64,000 nucleotides of DNA from Bathynomus jamesi (lineage: Eukaryota; Arthropoda; Malacostraca; Isopoda; Cirolanidae): NCBI GenBank assembly GCA_023014485.1, contig JAJOZX010009050.1:62001-126000 (forward strand). The letters run 5' to 3'. The position numbers and the translations under genes were made by a program. Of this stretch, positions 42,923 through 53,817 are shown piece after piece. How positions within the stretch are numbered: the stretch's first letter is position 1; each line of letters opens with the position of its first letter. The notes below the pieces were generated by a model. That model had not been told where the DNA came from. It searched no databases and worked only from the letters and a program-made list of their open reading frames with translations.

Positions 42923-45684
42923 CACGGGCTGTGGAGTCGGTGATAAAATTTGCCGACTCCAACTCCGACTCCAAAAATTTTAACATTCCGACTCCGAAGA
43001 CAGAAATCTGACTTGTATAATTACGACTCCGACTCCAATGGAATGTTAAGGCCAAATTGATTACGATTAGCTTTTTAGGCCAATGGAGATTCATAAACAA
43101 GGCATTTCGTTACCACCACATGACTCATCAGGTTACTTAGTGGCTGTAACTATGTCTTAATGGCTTTTTTCTCTTTATTCAAAAATTACAATAAATCCCA
43201 AAATACAAACTGATTGAAGCTTAAACAAAATAAGATTATTATTGGTTTAGCAAATTAATAAGATGTTTTTGTATTATTATAAACATCCGTAACAAAATGT
43301 ACTAACCTAAACTGAATTTGTTCTTAAAAAAAGGATCGCTTCCATTAAATCTTCTTTCAGTGATGCTCTTAAGTCAGAGCGGATGATTTTAAGGGCTGAA
43401 AATAAGCGTTCTATACTAATTTGAGTAGGTGGCAAGGCCGTAACAGTCATAGAAGCATCTTGGACTATTTTGGGGTATTTAGCAATTGCTTCTTTCACAG
43501 TCAACTTTGATGAACGATCAATCTTTTCCACCTCATCCAATGATTTATAGAAATTGATTTTGAATTTATCCAATGCACTGTGGGGGTGTTCCTCCTGTTC
43601 CAATTCCAATCGCCTTCTCTTTGATCGTTCTTGCCTGTCCAGATGTTTTTCAAAATCTAATTCTTCATCAGAGCCTGAATTTGATGACGACGACGAAATC
43701 GTATGACTGCCATGAAGTGGCCCAACTACTGCCTCGGATTCATCATGACCATGATCTCGTAGACCTTTAATATGTATGGCTACATCACATAAGGCAGCTT
43801 TGGCTCTGATTTGCTGCGCTTCTGTTAATGTCACTCTGTACATGGCATCAACATATATAGCAGCCAAAAGAATATCATTGTTTAGCAGAAGCTTTTCTCT
43901 CTGTATCATCGAATTCCTTATATCATCGGCTAGTATGCCAGCAGTTTGAGACAGATGGAAAATAAGCATCTTCCACTCTTTATAGAATAAGCCATGAGTC
44001 AAATCATCTGATTGCAATTTTTTTGTCACGTTATAAGGATGGCGAAGTAAGCCCTCGAGTTGTTTTACCTGATCCCACTGAGCCTCAGTCATGATGACAT
44101 CCGGGGAGGCCATGTCGCTAAGGAAAGGTTTTATTTCAAGAATCCATTGAATCATCATGTATGTGCTGCCCCACCGAGTCGCTTGGTCCAAAATTGCTCC
44201 TTTGCCAGCTCGTCGCTTCAAAATAGTCTAGTTTTGGCGTTCTAGCTGCCACAGCAACTTTTCGTATTCTTCCAATGAGATTAGCTGCATGTTGTCCTTT
44301 CAAGCCATCGCGTATTGCCAACTGCAGTGTGTGGACACTGCAGCGCATATGATGGATTTTGGATATTCTTGCTGCAGTATCCACAAATGAATCTAATGTA
44401 TCGTGACTATCATGATCATCACCACCATTACTTGTTCATTATCTTCAGAATAATCATCAACATAATCATCACTGTCTTCTGAATCTTCCACAACTTCTTT
44501 TTTGTTACATTTTTCAAGTGTTTTCACCATGTTGGAAGCATTGTCCGTTACAATTGACAATACCTGGTCCTTTCTGATGTTAAAATCATTTAATACATCC
44601 ATTACTAGTTTTTCAAGATAATCACTGGTATGCTGTGCTTTAGTAACTCTTACTGCTAATGTCTGCGTGACTACTTGTTTTTTATCATCGATAAAGCGAA
44701 TATTAATTGCAAAGTAGTTTACTCTATGGCGAGTACAGGAATCCATCTTTAAGAACAGGATTCGTCCTCGAAGACATTCTTTTAGTGCATGCTTCTGCTT
44801 TTGCGATTCTTCCATTATCATATTAGGAATGTTGCCACGTTCTAATGAAATGCCAAATATATTTGCCATTTCCTCATTCAGATTAGCAAAGGCCGGGGTT
44901 GAAAAAAATGTTAGAGGGAGAGAATTCTTTACAACCATTTCAATTATGCATGCTTTAAATTTGTCTGTTGTCATAGTCACTGTGACTTTTTCACTCATAA
45001 AATATTTTGTGACAGTAGTTTGACGAGAACTTGTGCTTGAATTGTCATCAGCCTCCTTCTTTCTTTCATCATCCTTTTCATTCACAATTTTGTAATCCTT
45101 TGGATGATGCTGTGAGGTGGCGTTTTATATTTCTTGCTCTTGTTGGAGCATTGGATCTTCACCTGAAGGCACTAGTTTTGGCATCAACATATTTTTCCTG
45201 ATCATCAGTGCCCTTTTGGCACTGACATACGTAATATTTTCCATCAGCAGTGAGTGAAAAATATTCAAAAACAGAAGATTTATACTTTTGATGTGACATT
45301 ACGCTGTTATCATTACTTATCAAATTTAAATCTAAAATCTGAAAAAGATTTAGGGTTGCTAGTACAAATTTTTAAATTTCCTTATTATTAATTATGTTAA
45401 TAATTAATTATAATCCTTATTAATTATATATAAGCAACTATATTTATATATTATTTATATTTATAAATTATATATTATTTATATATTATATTATATATTA
45501 AAACATTAGGTTAAATCTATTTTATTCATAAAATTGAGCTAGGCCTAGGCTGCTATGGTTATAGTTGAAGGATTTGCACCGACTCCGACTCCATCCAACT
45601 ATGCACTTTCAACTCCGACTCCAACTCCACTCAAAATTGACCGACTCCACGACTCCGACTCCTGACTCCGACTCCACAGCCCTG
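42923..45684 (-). mobile_element. BED-finger hAT transposon with GACTCC-rich ends
   Basis: About 2.76 kb. Ends GGGCTGTGGAGTCGG and CCGACTCCACAGCCCTG are inverted repeats, followed inward by (GACTCC)n-like text on both sides. It is inserted in microsatellite DNA, so the target duplication is obscure. It contains the transposase relic below. Confidence 0.88.
43307..45299 (-). pseudogene. hAT transposase, BED-type
   Basis: Starts MSHQKYKSSVFEYFSLTADG. Its N-terminal zinc finger (YYVCQCQKG, then NIKRHLTA and HHPKDYKIV) is split by a stop near 45158 and a frameshift near 45110. A long open part follows (FMSEKVTVTMTTDKFKACII, LSIVTDNASNMVKTL with a catalytic Asp). Two frameshifts near 44395 and 44225 precede the second half: HHMRCSVHTLQLAIRDGLKG, GAILDQATRWGSTYMMIQWI, and the hATC dimerisation tail TQISIERLFSALKIIRSDLR, MEAILFLRTN. 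About 660 codons. Dead as written, but the breaks are few and single-base. Confidence 0.85.
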
Positions 45685-45704
45685 TGTATATATATATAGT
45701 ATGA

Positions 45705-46080
45705 GTATATATTAATCAGCCAGAGCCAGTTGGCTTAACAGTCAGTTGGCTTAGAAGCTGAGAAATACATTGTTTATTATTCCTCCGTCATCTGTCTTAG
45801 AGAGGTGATAGCAATAATTAATTTAATTAAAGCATATATTCTTCTGTCATCGGACTTACAGGGTTGAGCTGCCAGATAGAAATAATCATTTAATTAAAGC
45901 ATATATTAATCAGCCAGAGCCAGTTGGCTTAACAGTCAGTTGGCATAGAAGGCTGAGAAATACATTGCTTATTATTCCTACGTCATCTCTCTTAGAAAGC
46001 TGATAGCAATAATTAATTTAATTAAAGCGTATATTCTTCTGTCATCTGTCTTAGAGGGTTGAGCTGCCAGATAGAAATAC
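45705..46080 (-). repeat. ~195-bp satellite, left outer arm
   Basis: Nearly two units, minus orientation (TCAGCCAGAGCCAGTTGGCT, AGTCAGTTGGCTTAGAAG). It is the outer part of the left arm of the foldback-like element. Confidence 0.85.
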
Positions 46081-47464
46081 TGTAACACCAGTACACATTT
46101 GAAAACTTGTCGATCGATTTTTACAAACTAGTTGGTGATTCTATATAATTTGAGTGCGCTGATCTCAAAAATATAGTTAGTTTTTCCCTATCACGTATGG
46201 TTTTCTTACTACAGGGTATGTCATAAATCCCCCATTTATCCCCAAATGTGAACCATCTTATCGAGACCAACATTGGATTGCACATGCTAACCATAAATTT
46301 TGTTGTTTATAGACTACAGTAACGCTTACATAATAATGTAGGTAAATATATTAATAACCAGTCCCGTTCCAGCAAAATACTCTCTCCCATCCCATTAATG
46401 TGTGGTTAACATTTGGGGACAGATGAGGTATTACAACACCCCTTGTAGCACGAAATCTTTAGGTGATAGAGTAAAACCTAATTAAAGCAGAATTAAATAG
46501 CTCCTAGCTCTTGGACAAGCATATTGCTTGTTTATGAAAGAATAAAAAAATAACTGAAAGAAACAAAATATATTTCCTTCTTTACTTGCAAAAATTTCAG
46601 GACTTATCCAAAGACTTATTCGGATGCCAATAAATTGTTCTCCTGCAATCTAGACCCCAAAAGTTCTGCAGAGTCCTTAGGCAGATTCAAATCCCTGACT
46701 AAGTCATTTAGTTCGGCTTGGGTTAATGGTTTAGGATCTCGGTCAGCTGTTGGCTGTTCATAAACATCATCATTGTCTGGATTTGGAGCTGAATCAGAAT
46801 CTGAATTGTATTGATCCAGACTCTCGGGTGGGCGGGGAATAGGAACTTCTGGACCATGGGGTACCGGCCTTATTGCAGATGGAAGACTTGGGTATTGAAG
46901 GCTCTCTTTATTCTTTGCATTATAACCTTTAACATTGCAAGAACAGAAGTAGCAGTCGTCGGTATGGTTTCTAGGCTCGCGCCATACCATAGGGATCCCA
47001 AATGGCAAACTTTTCTTTTTACCTTTGCTCCAATTCCTTAGTGCCGCAACACACGTAAGACAAACCTTGTGTGGAGCCCAACTTTTGTCTTGATCTAATT
47101 TAATTCCAAAATAAGCATGATAAGCTCTCTTAATGAAGGTCGTTACATTTGTCCTTTGTTTTACAACAACATACCGACCACAAATATAACAAAATATGTC
47201 TGGACTATGGGTACATCCTCTAGAAGCCATTATTAAAATTTTAAAGACGTAATGTTAGAATTATCTATCTGAAAAATATGAAAAAACGAAATTAATTAAA
47301 GATAAAAAAGGTAAAAATTACAAAACGCCCCAAAATTGTTTTGCTAATAACTTTAAAACTTTGGGTGATAGAAAAAAACTGGTAGCATTTTTGAATTCAG
47401 CACAGCGAACTGCTTCAGAATCACAACTCAAAATAAAGAAATCGATTTTCATGCAGACCGGTGA
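46081..47464 (-). mobile_element. Element carrying a zinc-finger protein gene, nested in the satellite
   Basis: It splits a satellite unit between GCCAGATAGAAATA and ATAATCATTTAATTAAAG. Its two ends look like diverged long inverted repeats: left GGTGATTCTATATAATTTGA then CTCAAAAATATAG and CTATCACG; right, reversed, GTTGTGATTCTG then TTCAAAAATGCTACC and CTATCACC. A small MITE with CATTTATCCCCAAATGTGAA-type inverted ends (46214-46446) is nested inside. Proposed as a DNA transposon derivative; superfamily unknown. Confidence 0.5.
46616..47230 (-). CDS. Cys-rich zinc-binding protein of a widespread TE-associated family (N-terminal part)
   Basis: 204 codons, intact. Putative metal-binding cysteines: Cys6, CYIC (14-17), CLTC (57-60), CYFC (93-96). 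Recognisable family text: KRAYHAYFGIKLDQDKSWAP, PFGIPMVWREPRNHTDDCYF, then PVPHGPEVPIPRPPE and an acidic linker, ending LGSRLQENNLLASE. I know this arrangement from long hypothetical proteins abundant in arthropod genomes, where a further large domain follows the LQEKNLL-type motif; here a stop comes instead, so this is the N-terminal part. The role is unknown; multiplicity and location suggest a transposon protein rather than a host gene. Confidence 0.7.
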   Translation of the reverse strand: MASRGCTHSPDIFCYICGRYVVVKQRTNVTTFIKRAYHAYFGIKLDQDKSWAPHKVCLTCVAALRNWSKGKKKSLPFGIPMVWREPRNHTDDCYFCSCNVKGYNAKNKESLQYPSLPSAIRPVPHGPEVPIPRPPESLDQYNSDSDSAPNPDNDDVYEQPTADRDPKPLTQAELNDLVRDLNLPKDSAELLGSRLQENNLLASE

Positions 47465-47560
47465 TAATCATTTAATTAAAGCATATATTAATCAGCCAGA
47501 GCCAGTTAGCTTAACAGTCAGTTGGCTTAGAAGGCTGAGGATTACAGTGTTTATTATTCC
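47465..47560 (-). repeat. Satellite remnant, left inner arm
   Basis: The rest of the satellite unit split by the 46081-47464 insertion; it passes directly into the unique inverted arm. Confidence 0.8.
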
Positions 47561-47564
47561 ATGC

Positions 47565-47725
47565 AATGGTTTTCCGAGAAGCTGAATTGAATTGATTTGT
47601 TAATATTTTTAGAAAAACAATAAGCTTTCACGTTTCTTTCCTATTCTGTAAAGTGACCATATGACCTAAATATGATCGTAAGGAGTGCCCACTTTTTGCA
47701 GAAAATAAAATGTTTTGTCAGAAAA
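47565..47725. repeat. Left unique inverted arm
   Basis: Contains TTCCTATTCTGTAAAGTGAC, GAGTGCCCACTTTTTGCAGA and GTCAGAAAAAGGACC. Its reverse complement lies at 49313-49500 with small indels. Confidence 0.85.
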
Positions 47726-49312
47726 AGGACCTGCGTACACGAGATAAGTGTACGCATGGTGTGAATGAACTCTGAAGCTGTTCTTTTTTTGTCATTACAC
47801 TTTTGCATCTTTCACAACAATTTTGGAGAGTGTCTGTGTTCTCGGACACAATGTGGAAGGTGTACATGAGGGAGATACAAGGACAAGAAGTGCCTCAATA
47901 AGCATTGCAATCCGTACCGAGGATGTATCAGTGGTTACGGTTCCATGGAAAAAATTCCTACATCGTAAGGTTCGGCCTATCCATTTTCTTGAACTGGTCC
48001 ACAGAGCAGATGTTCACATCTTCTGAAGGCCGCATGTTCCACGCGCCACAGATCTTATAGACAATGTAGGTCCTGTATATGAGCTTGAATTATCTCGATG
48101 AAATTATGATGTGAAAGAGCTAGCAATCATTCCCTGAGGAGATGTATTTCTGATTCGGTTTCCCGTTAACTGTAGGTCTAATGCGGGTGAAAAGCTTAAT
48201 CTTTGTCAAAATGAGCAATTCGGTGGGCTGATGTGAAAGAGTGAGCAATCATTCCCTGACGTGATGTATTTCTGATTCGGTTTCCACGTTAAACTGTAGG
48301 TCTAATTTGGGGTGAAAAGCTTAATCTTTGTCAAAATAAACAAGTGGAAGTGCAATAGTCACCTCGATGAATACGGTGGAGCTCCCTTTGAGAAGCATTC
48401 TCAACGCCTCGTACGACGTCTCCGTGACGAAGTCATTGCGCGTATTCAGGCGAGAAACAGGTGCCATTAACTGTGTGCTTGAAACGACCTGCAGGCATGC
48501 AATAGACGTAACGCTATTTATTTTAAGTGCGAGGAGATGCATAAAATCTTCGTGGTGGTTGAGAGGTGGGCTGAGAACTGTTATAAAATACCAGCTGACG
48601 TAGATACAATAAGAGCTGTGATTAGTGGCGCCTCCTCATATGCCATTGTTGCACATTGAGTATAAATAATGAACAACCATGCATTGATATACGAGAGATG
48701 TGGAAGAACACAGCTGATAATGACGTTCTTGTTCCTACGTGGAGACGTCTCATCCTCGACAGAATGTTTGAAATTTTACGCAGACTGAAACCTATATTAG
48801 ACGCGCTTGTTAGGGTTATGCATTATTTTGATACGGTACTCGAATACACATACGTCGCTCTGTTCGATGGGTTTACAGAGTGTAGGGCTGAACAAGGTGA
48901 GAATGGTCTTTTGTAGTTTGCTCGTGAGACGAGAGAGGACATTGTGAGTGTTTGTACATCGCTAGAGTGTGACATCACAAATGTAAACATAACTTATTAT
49001 GCGACTTAAAACCACAGTGCATTACTTAAAAGATACCCGAAACAGCAAGAACAGCAGCAGGTGTTGAAACTAACGAAATGGCCGCCTGTCAGTTTACCTT
49101 AACCGCAATGAATTGTAGCAAAGTGGACTTGATAGAGGAGTAAAGCAGAAGGTGTCAATCAGTATATATATATATATATATATATATTGTGAGAACCGTT
49201 GCAGAGTGGAGGGAACAAAATCCGAAGTGAAATACTATTTAAACCCTGTTGCAGATTGCCCATGCAGTAGTGACTGTTAATCAGGAAGAATATTTTGACG
49301 AAAACGTTCTCC
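47726..49312 (+). other. Loop of the foldback-like element, decayed coding look
   Basis: Several plus-strand frames have even codon use but no family I recognise: MESVCVLGHNVEGVHEGDTR (47823), MNTVELPLRSILNASYDVSV (48367), EMHKIFVVVERWAENCYKIP and DVDTIRAVISGASSYAIVAH (about 48535-48657), IREMWKNTADNDVLVPTWRR and FEILRRLKPILDALVRVMHY (48686-48830). A ~130-bp tandem duplication sits at 48110-48345 (GCAATCATTCCCTGA units). GC is higher than in the surroundings. Possibly fragments of one frameshifted protein gene; I assign no function. Confidence 0.35.
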
Positions 49313-49505
49313 TTTCTATTGTCCTGAAGGTCCTTTTTCTGACACTACATTTTATTTCTGCAAAAAGTGGGCACTCCTACGGTCATATTTAGGTATATGG
49401 TCACTTACAGAATAGGAAAGGACCGTGAAGGCTTAATTCTTTCTAAAAATATTAACAAATCAATTAAATTCAGCTCTTCGGAAAACCATTGTTATTCTTT
49501 GTTCG
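49313..49505. repeat. Right unique inverted arm
   Basis: Counterpart of 47565-47725. It is followed by (TA)n(TG)n at 49523-49594, which has no counterpart in the left arm, and by TTGCATGCAATAATAAACAC, which does (47549-47570). Confidence 0.85.
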
Positions 49506-49518
49506 AATGGTTAAAAGT

Positions 49519-49595
<77 letters not shown>

Positions 49596-49639
49596 TATTT
49601 AACTGTATACATATATCCCCATTGCATGCAATAATAAAC

Positions 49640-50152
49640 ACTGTAATCCTCAGCCTTCTAAGCCAACTGGCTCTGGCTGATTAATATATGCTTCAATTAA
49701 ATGATTATTTCTATCTGGTAGCTCAACCCTGTAAGTCAGATGACAGAAGAATATATGCTTTAATTAAATTAATTATTGCTATCAGCTTTCTAAGAGAGAT
49801 GACGGAGGAATAATAAACAATGTATTTCTCAGCCTTCTAAACCAACTGCTGTTAAGCCAACTGGCTCTGGCTGATTAATATATGCTTTAATTAAATGATT
49901 ATTTCTATCTGGTAGCTTAACCCTGTAAGTCAGATGACAGAAGAATACATGCTTTAATTATATTAATTATTGCTATCAGCTTTCTAAGACAGATGACGGA
50001 GGAGTAATAAACAATGTATTTCTCAGCCTTCTAAACCAACTGACTGTTAAGCCAACTGGCTCTGGCTGATTAATATATGCTTTAATTAAATTATTATTTC
50101 TATCTGGCAGCTCAACCCTCTAAGACAGATGACAGAAGAATATATGCTTTAA

Positions 50153-50155
<3 letters not shown>
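49640..50155 (+). repeat. ~195-bp satellite, right arm, 2.6 units
   Basis: Three consecutive starts of TGGCTCTGGCTGATTAATAT at about 49668, 49860 and 50057 give the period. It ends in (CT)n(TA)n at 50155-50240. Confidence 0.88.
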
Positions 50156-50222
<67 letters not shown>

Positions 50223-50240
50223 ATATAATATATATATATA

Positions 50241-50694
50241 GTCATACATTTCTTGCTTTAGAATACAATTTTAGGTTAATATTCGTTTTAATGCTTTGTT
50301 CGTTTTCGATAGGAGACATTCTATGACAATTTAACATATAAATTCGTATTGAGGACACCTTGAAACCTCAGGGAAACTGATAAAAATCAAGGAAATGTAA
50401 TAATTATTTTTTACGATAAAAAAAAAATTTAGACGTAAAAAGCAGCCATTATAGGCCATTGACCGAGTGTTTACCTCTTTCAACTGTTAAAATTTTGCCG
50501 GTCCTCGTCCTCTCCACTTTTATGGGGAGACATCTCGTGGCAAAATTAGGAAACATAGGTCAAATCAGCCAATTAAATCTGGTTTTTGTTTCATGTTATC
50601 TTATCCGACCAATCAGAGACGTGCATTTTGAATCTCCAATAATGCATACTCATTCCAAAATCCTTATTCAGTTCGGTTTTCGCTATGGTTTGTC
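50241..50694. other. Intergenic, nothing recognised
   Basis: No repeat or coding feature I can name; 50450-50690 is less AT-rich and may be part of the Merlin-like element that follows. Confidence 0.35.
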
Positions 50695-51135
50695 TGGGGT
50701 GTGATTTGGATTACTTATAAAAAAGAAGACGGTGCTGAAGTTTTCTTTACCAGTCACGGTGTTTTACCTACTCGTGTTATTTGTCCGCAGTGTGGTCATG
50801 AGTGTAATTATAGAGAAGTTGCTGACAAATATTATTGCAGAAGATTGACTAGGGACGAGCGCGGCAGAAAAAAAAAAGTGTTCCTTCTCTGTTTCCCTGT
50901 GGCAAAACTTATTGTACGTTGGGTTATTCTTGACAAAGCGTTCGACACAGCTAGATGTACAGCTCTATTTAGCGTTGGCTTCCGAGAGTGCGGTTAATTG
51001 GAGGAATTTTTGCTTCGACGTCTGTGAGCATTGGCTAGGCCAACAAGTTCAAATTGGTGGGCCTGGCGAAATCGTCTATTTATTCCTGTTGGTCGCCGCT
51101 GATTTGTACAAACATCCCAACGCTGCTATTTAAGG
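50695..51135 (+). mobile_element. Merlin/IS1595-like transposase N-terminal fragment
   Basis: First frame: HGVLPTRVICPQCGHECNYR and KYYCRR, a zinc ribbon. After a frame change in the A-run near 50874: CSFSVSLWQN, NWRNFCFDVCEHWLGQQVQI and GGPGEIV, which precedes the first catalytic acidic residue in the IS1595/ISXO2-like (Merlin) family. The acidic EIDE block and everything after are missing; the frame instead ends at 51131-51133. Inactive fragment. Confidence 0.65.
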
Positions 51136-51164
51136 TAAGAAATTGTGAAAAAACGCGGGTTAGG

Positions 51165-51386
51165 TTAGGGTTAGGTTAGGTCTGAACCAAAACACATTTT
51201 TCTAGTGTTTTTTGATGTGATTTGTTCAAATCTGAACTTCGTTTCTTTGGGAAATGAGCCGTTTTTGAGAAATTTTCAATTTTAAAATTTCTCAAAACCG
51301 GCCCTTTTCCCAAAGAAACGAAGTTCAGATTTGAACAAATCACACTAAAAAACATCAGAAAAATGTGTTTTGGTTCAGAAAGGAGA
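51165..51386. mobile_element. Foldback MITE with TTAGG-like edge
   Basis: GGTTAGGTTAGG repeats at 51159-51180, then an inverted repeat with arms of about 95-100 bp (left CTGAACCAAAACACATTTTT, right reversed CTGAACCAAAACACATTTTT) meeting near 51278. No coding sequence. Confidence 0.8.
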
Positions 51387-51892
51387 AAAAGCACTACAAC
51401 GAATAATTACCCAATTTTATTTTATTTCTACTTTTATGAGGCTACGCAATACATTTCAATTTTGTAATAAAATACTACATTTCTACTATCAAATATTGCT
51501 TCGATTGTTTGCTTTTGAGTTTCATTAAAAAAGAAAACTGACAACTTTTTGAATGTTAATTTGAGGTTATCCATTATTAATTAAAAAGGTTCAGTGTCGT
51601 TCTTTTAATTTACTTATTAAATAGCCTCTAATTTGAAGTTATTTTACATGATTAATAAAGTTTTCAGTGTCGTGAAAATGTACACCTCCCAAACTACTAT
51701 ACGTTCGTGATTATACTGGTGTAAATTATTAATTTCTGTCAGTGTAAATAGTTTGTGCGTATATATATATATATATATATATACGCATATATCAATGCAT
51801 TCATAGTTTAAGTAGAGGTATGAAAAGCCAAATGTCTTTTTACTTTATAATACTACTACGCCGTTTTGATCATAGGAAGCTGTAGAAGTGGA

Positions 51893-52078
51893 TAGTTTGT
51901 GATTAATACTGATCAATCAGAATGGTTAGGGCTTAATATTGATTAATCAGAATGGTTCGTCATTAATATTGATCAATCAGAATGGTGTTTGTGATTAATA
52001 CTAATCAATCAGAATGGTTAGTGATTAATATTGATCAATCACAATGGTTATTGTGATTAATACTGATTAATCACTTCA
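51893..52078. repeat. ~35-bp minisatellite
   Basis: Five imperfect units of GTGATTAATATTGATCAATC plus AGAATGGTT. The GATTAATATTGATCAATC core is itself nearly palindromic. 51387-51892 before it and 52079-52650 after it hold no gene; (CA)n at 52357-52390. Confidence 0.8.
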
Positions 52079-52352
52079 CTAAAAGTTCCCGTGTCTCGTA
52101 AATTGAAACAGTATAAGCGTCCATGTCGCAGTTCGACCATTGTTCATTCCTTTATAAACGCATAAATTTCAAACACATTTCATTGTAGGTTTGCTCTGAG
52201 TAGATTGGATTTAAGTTTATTTATAGGTTTACTCCGAATATTCTGCACTGAAATCTGATTCACTTTATTCAGATTCTTAAAGATAATCTTATTGTCTATC
52301 CATAGACGGAAATTCATATATCTATTTCTGTCTGTGTATCTGTTTTACACCT

Positions 52353-52391
<39 letters not shown>

Positions 52392-52659
52392 ATTTTCTAT
52401 AAACCCATCTGTTTATTTTATATGGAAAAGGACTGTCAAAATTAAGCACTTTGGTTGAAAAAAAAAATTCCTCGAGAATTATTTATTTCTGGTGGTATTA
52501 TAACATTTGGGGTCATAAGTACAAGAACTGAATCGTATAAAAGAAAATCAAACAAAAGCTGAAATAAATTTATCGTGTCTCATAATTACAGCTTCTGTTA
52601 TTAAAGTCAGTCAAAATCCTCCTTTAACAATTTTTAACAAACTATTATTATTATTATTA

Positions 52660-52995
52660 TTATTCCTGCTGCTAGAATCAACAATCACTGGCTGACCCCA
52701 GGTCTAAAGACATCTATTAAACAAGACCATAAAATATATATGTTAATATGAAGGAAGGTCTGTTTCTAAAATAAGCTTTCATTTAGTATTGGAACAGACT
52801 TACAGTACTTCATTAAATACTCAAAGCAAAAGCTTATTACTATAAACATAAATTCGGGGAATACAAAGGCGATCTTAAACAATACTGGAACATCATTAAT
52901 AAAGCGGTTAATAAAACACAACAACACCTTCTACCCCCGAGAAATTCTTAATAAGTAATGAACCCATCATACACAAAACAAATTTTAAAAAAATA
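52660..52995 (+). mobile_element. LINE fragment (pre-RT linker)
   Basis: Readable pieces WLTPGLKTSIKQDHKIYM, then EYKGDLKQYWNIINKAVNKT and QQHLLPPRNS, a conserved stretch between endonuclease and RT in several LINE clades. No catalytic motif remains. Confidence 0.6.
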
Positions 52996-53339
52996 TATTT
53001 TTAAAGACTTTCTACGAGGTTTGTTTTTACCAAAGCAAGGGCAGCCAATCTCGCCTCTAATATTCGTAGGTCTAATATATAGGTCTCTCGCTCCCCGACT
53101 CTCTTTCTATCCCCTCCTACAACATACGATTTAACAACAGCCATATAAAACAATTGAAAAATAAAAGTTGTACACTGAGAGTGCGCGAACTTAACTGCGC
53201 CTAGCTTTCAAAGCTCATAAACCTAAGCTATTCAAAATGGCGTCTTTCCAGACTGCCTAAAAAAAATGGGCACAAGATATCGAGAATAAGAACTTTTCCC
53301 TTAAACTATACAGACCCCATTTCCGTCCGGATCATATGT

Positions 53340-53490
53340 AGAATTCGGACGCCAGGTAACCCTAATGGAGAATACAGACCCCAACTTTCCCCTAATGTAG
53401 AATCCAGACCCCAACTTTCCCCTAATGTAGAATCCAGACCCCAACTTTCCCCTAATGTAGAATCCAGACCCCAACTTTCCCCTAATGTAT
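53340..53490. repeat. 30-bp minisatellite
   Basis: Units of GTAGAATCCAGACCCCAACT plus TTCCCCTAAT, about 4.5 tandem copies with exact 30-bp period at 53373-53490 and a diverged unit before. Single units recur at 54075-54150 (CAGACCCCAACCTTCC). Confidence 0.92.
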
Positions 53491-53620
53491 AGATTATAGA
53501 AGCCAGACCCCAAACGAATCGTATAAGGACATCAATAAACAATTTAAAGGTTCATAGAAAATTTTATTATTATTATCACAAATAAAAACCATTAAAATCA
53601 CACAATTGTAAAATCTTATA

Positions 53621-53817
53621 TCAAATGTAGAATTCGGACCCCAGCCTTCTTTAGTTAGCTTTATAAGGCTAACTAACGAAAATATCACAACCTAACCTAA
53701 CCAATCGTTAGGTTAACTGTACGCCCTTGACGATTGGTTAGGTTAGGTCATGATATTTTCGTTAGTTAGCCTTATAAAGCTAACTAAAGAAGGCTGGGGT
53801 CCGAATTCTACATTTGA
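53621..53817. mobile_element. Foldback MITE, ~85-bp arms
   Basis: TCAAATGTAGAATTCGGACC on the left and its exact complement on the right. The arms contain CCTAACCTAACCAATCGT. The outer sequence matches the 30-bp minisatellite unit, so the minisatellite seems to have grown from the MITE ends. 53818-54650 afterwards has further unit scraps (54075-54150) and no gene. Confidence 0.88.

Larger units (their letters stand above)
45705..50155. mobile_element. Foldback-like element with satellite-containing arms (candidate)
   Basis: A large inverted repeat. Outer arms are ~195-bp satellite units (left 45705-46080 plus 47465-47560, right 49640-50155, opposite orientation). Inner arms are unique sequence: 47565-47725 matches the reverse of 49313-49500 (for example GAGTGCCCACTTTTTGCAGA and CTAAAAATATTAACAAATCA on opposite strands). 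The loop, 47726-49312, has decayed coding-like frames. Tandem repeats inside long inverted arms are a hallmark of foldback-type DNA transposons. The left arm is interrupted at 46081-47464 by another element. No transposase family was recognised. Confidence 0.6.

Noticed and set aside
43307..45299. Domesticated host BED-finger gene
   Set aside because: Stops and frameshifts plus intact hAT terminal repeats at both sides indicate a dead transposon.
47726..49312. Endogenous viral sequence
   Set aside because: The coding-like frames are unassigned and nothing in them matches a viral family I can name; the structure favours a transposon loop.
49640..50155. CRISPR array
   Set aside because: Repeat units of ~195 bp without unique spacers, in a eukaryotic genome; it is a satellite.
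51159..51180. Telomeric TTAGG tract
   Set aside because: Only about four imperfect repeats at the edge of a foldback MITE, and similar CCTAACC text sits inside the MITE at 53.7 kb; not a telomere.
53301..53542. Repetitive minus-strand proteins (GSGFYIRGKLG repeats)
   Set aside because: Produced by a 30-bp minisatellite, whose period is a multiple of three and so stays open in any stop-free frame.
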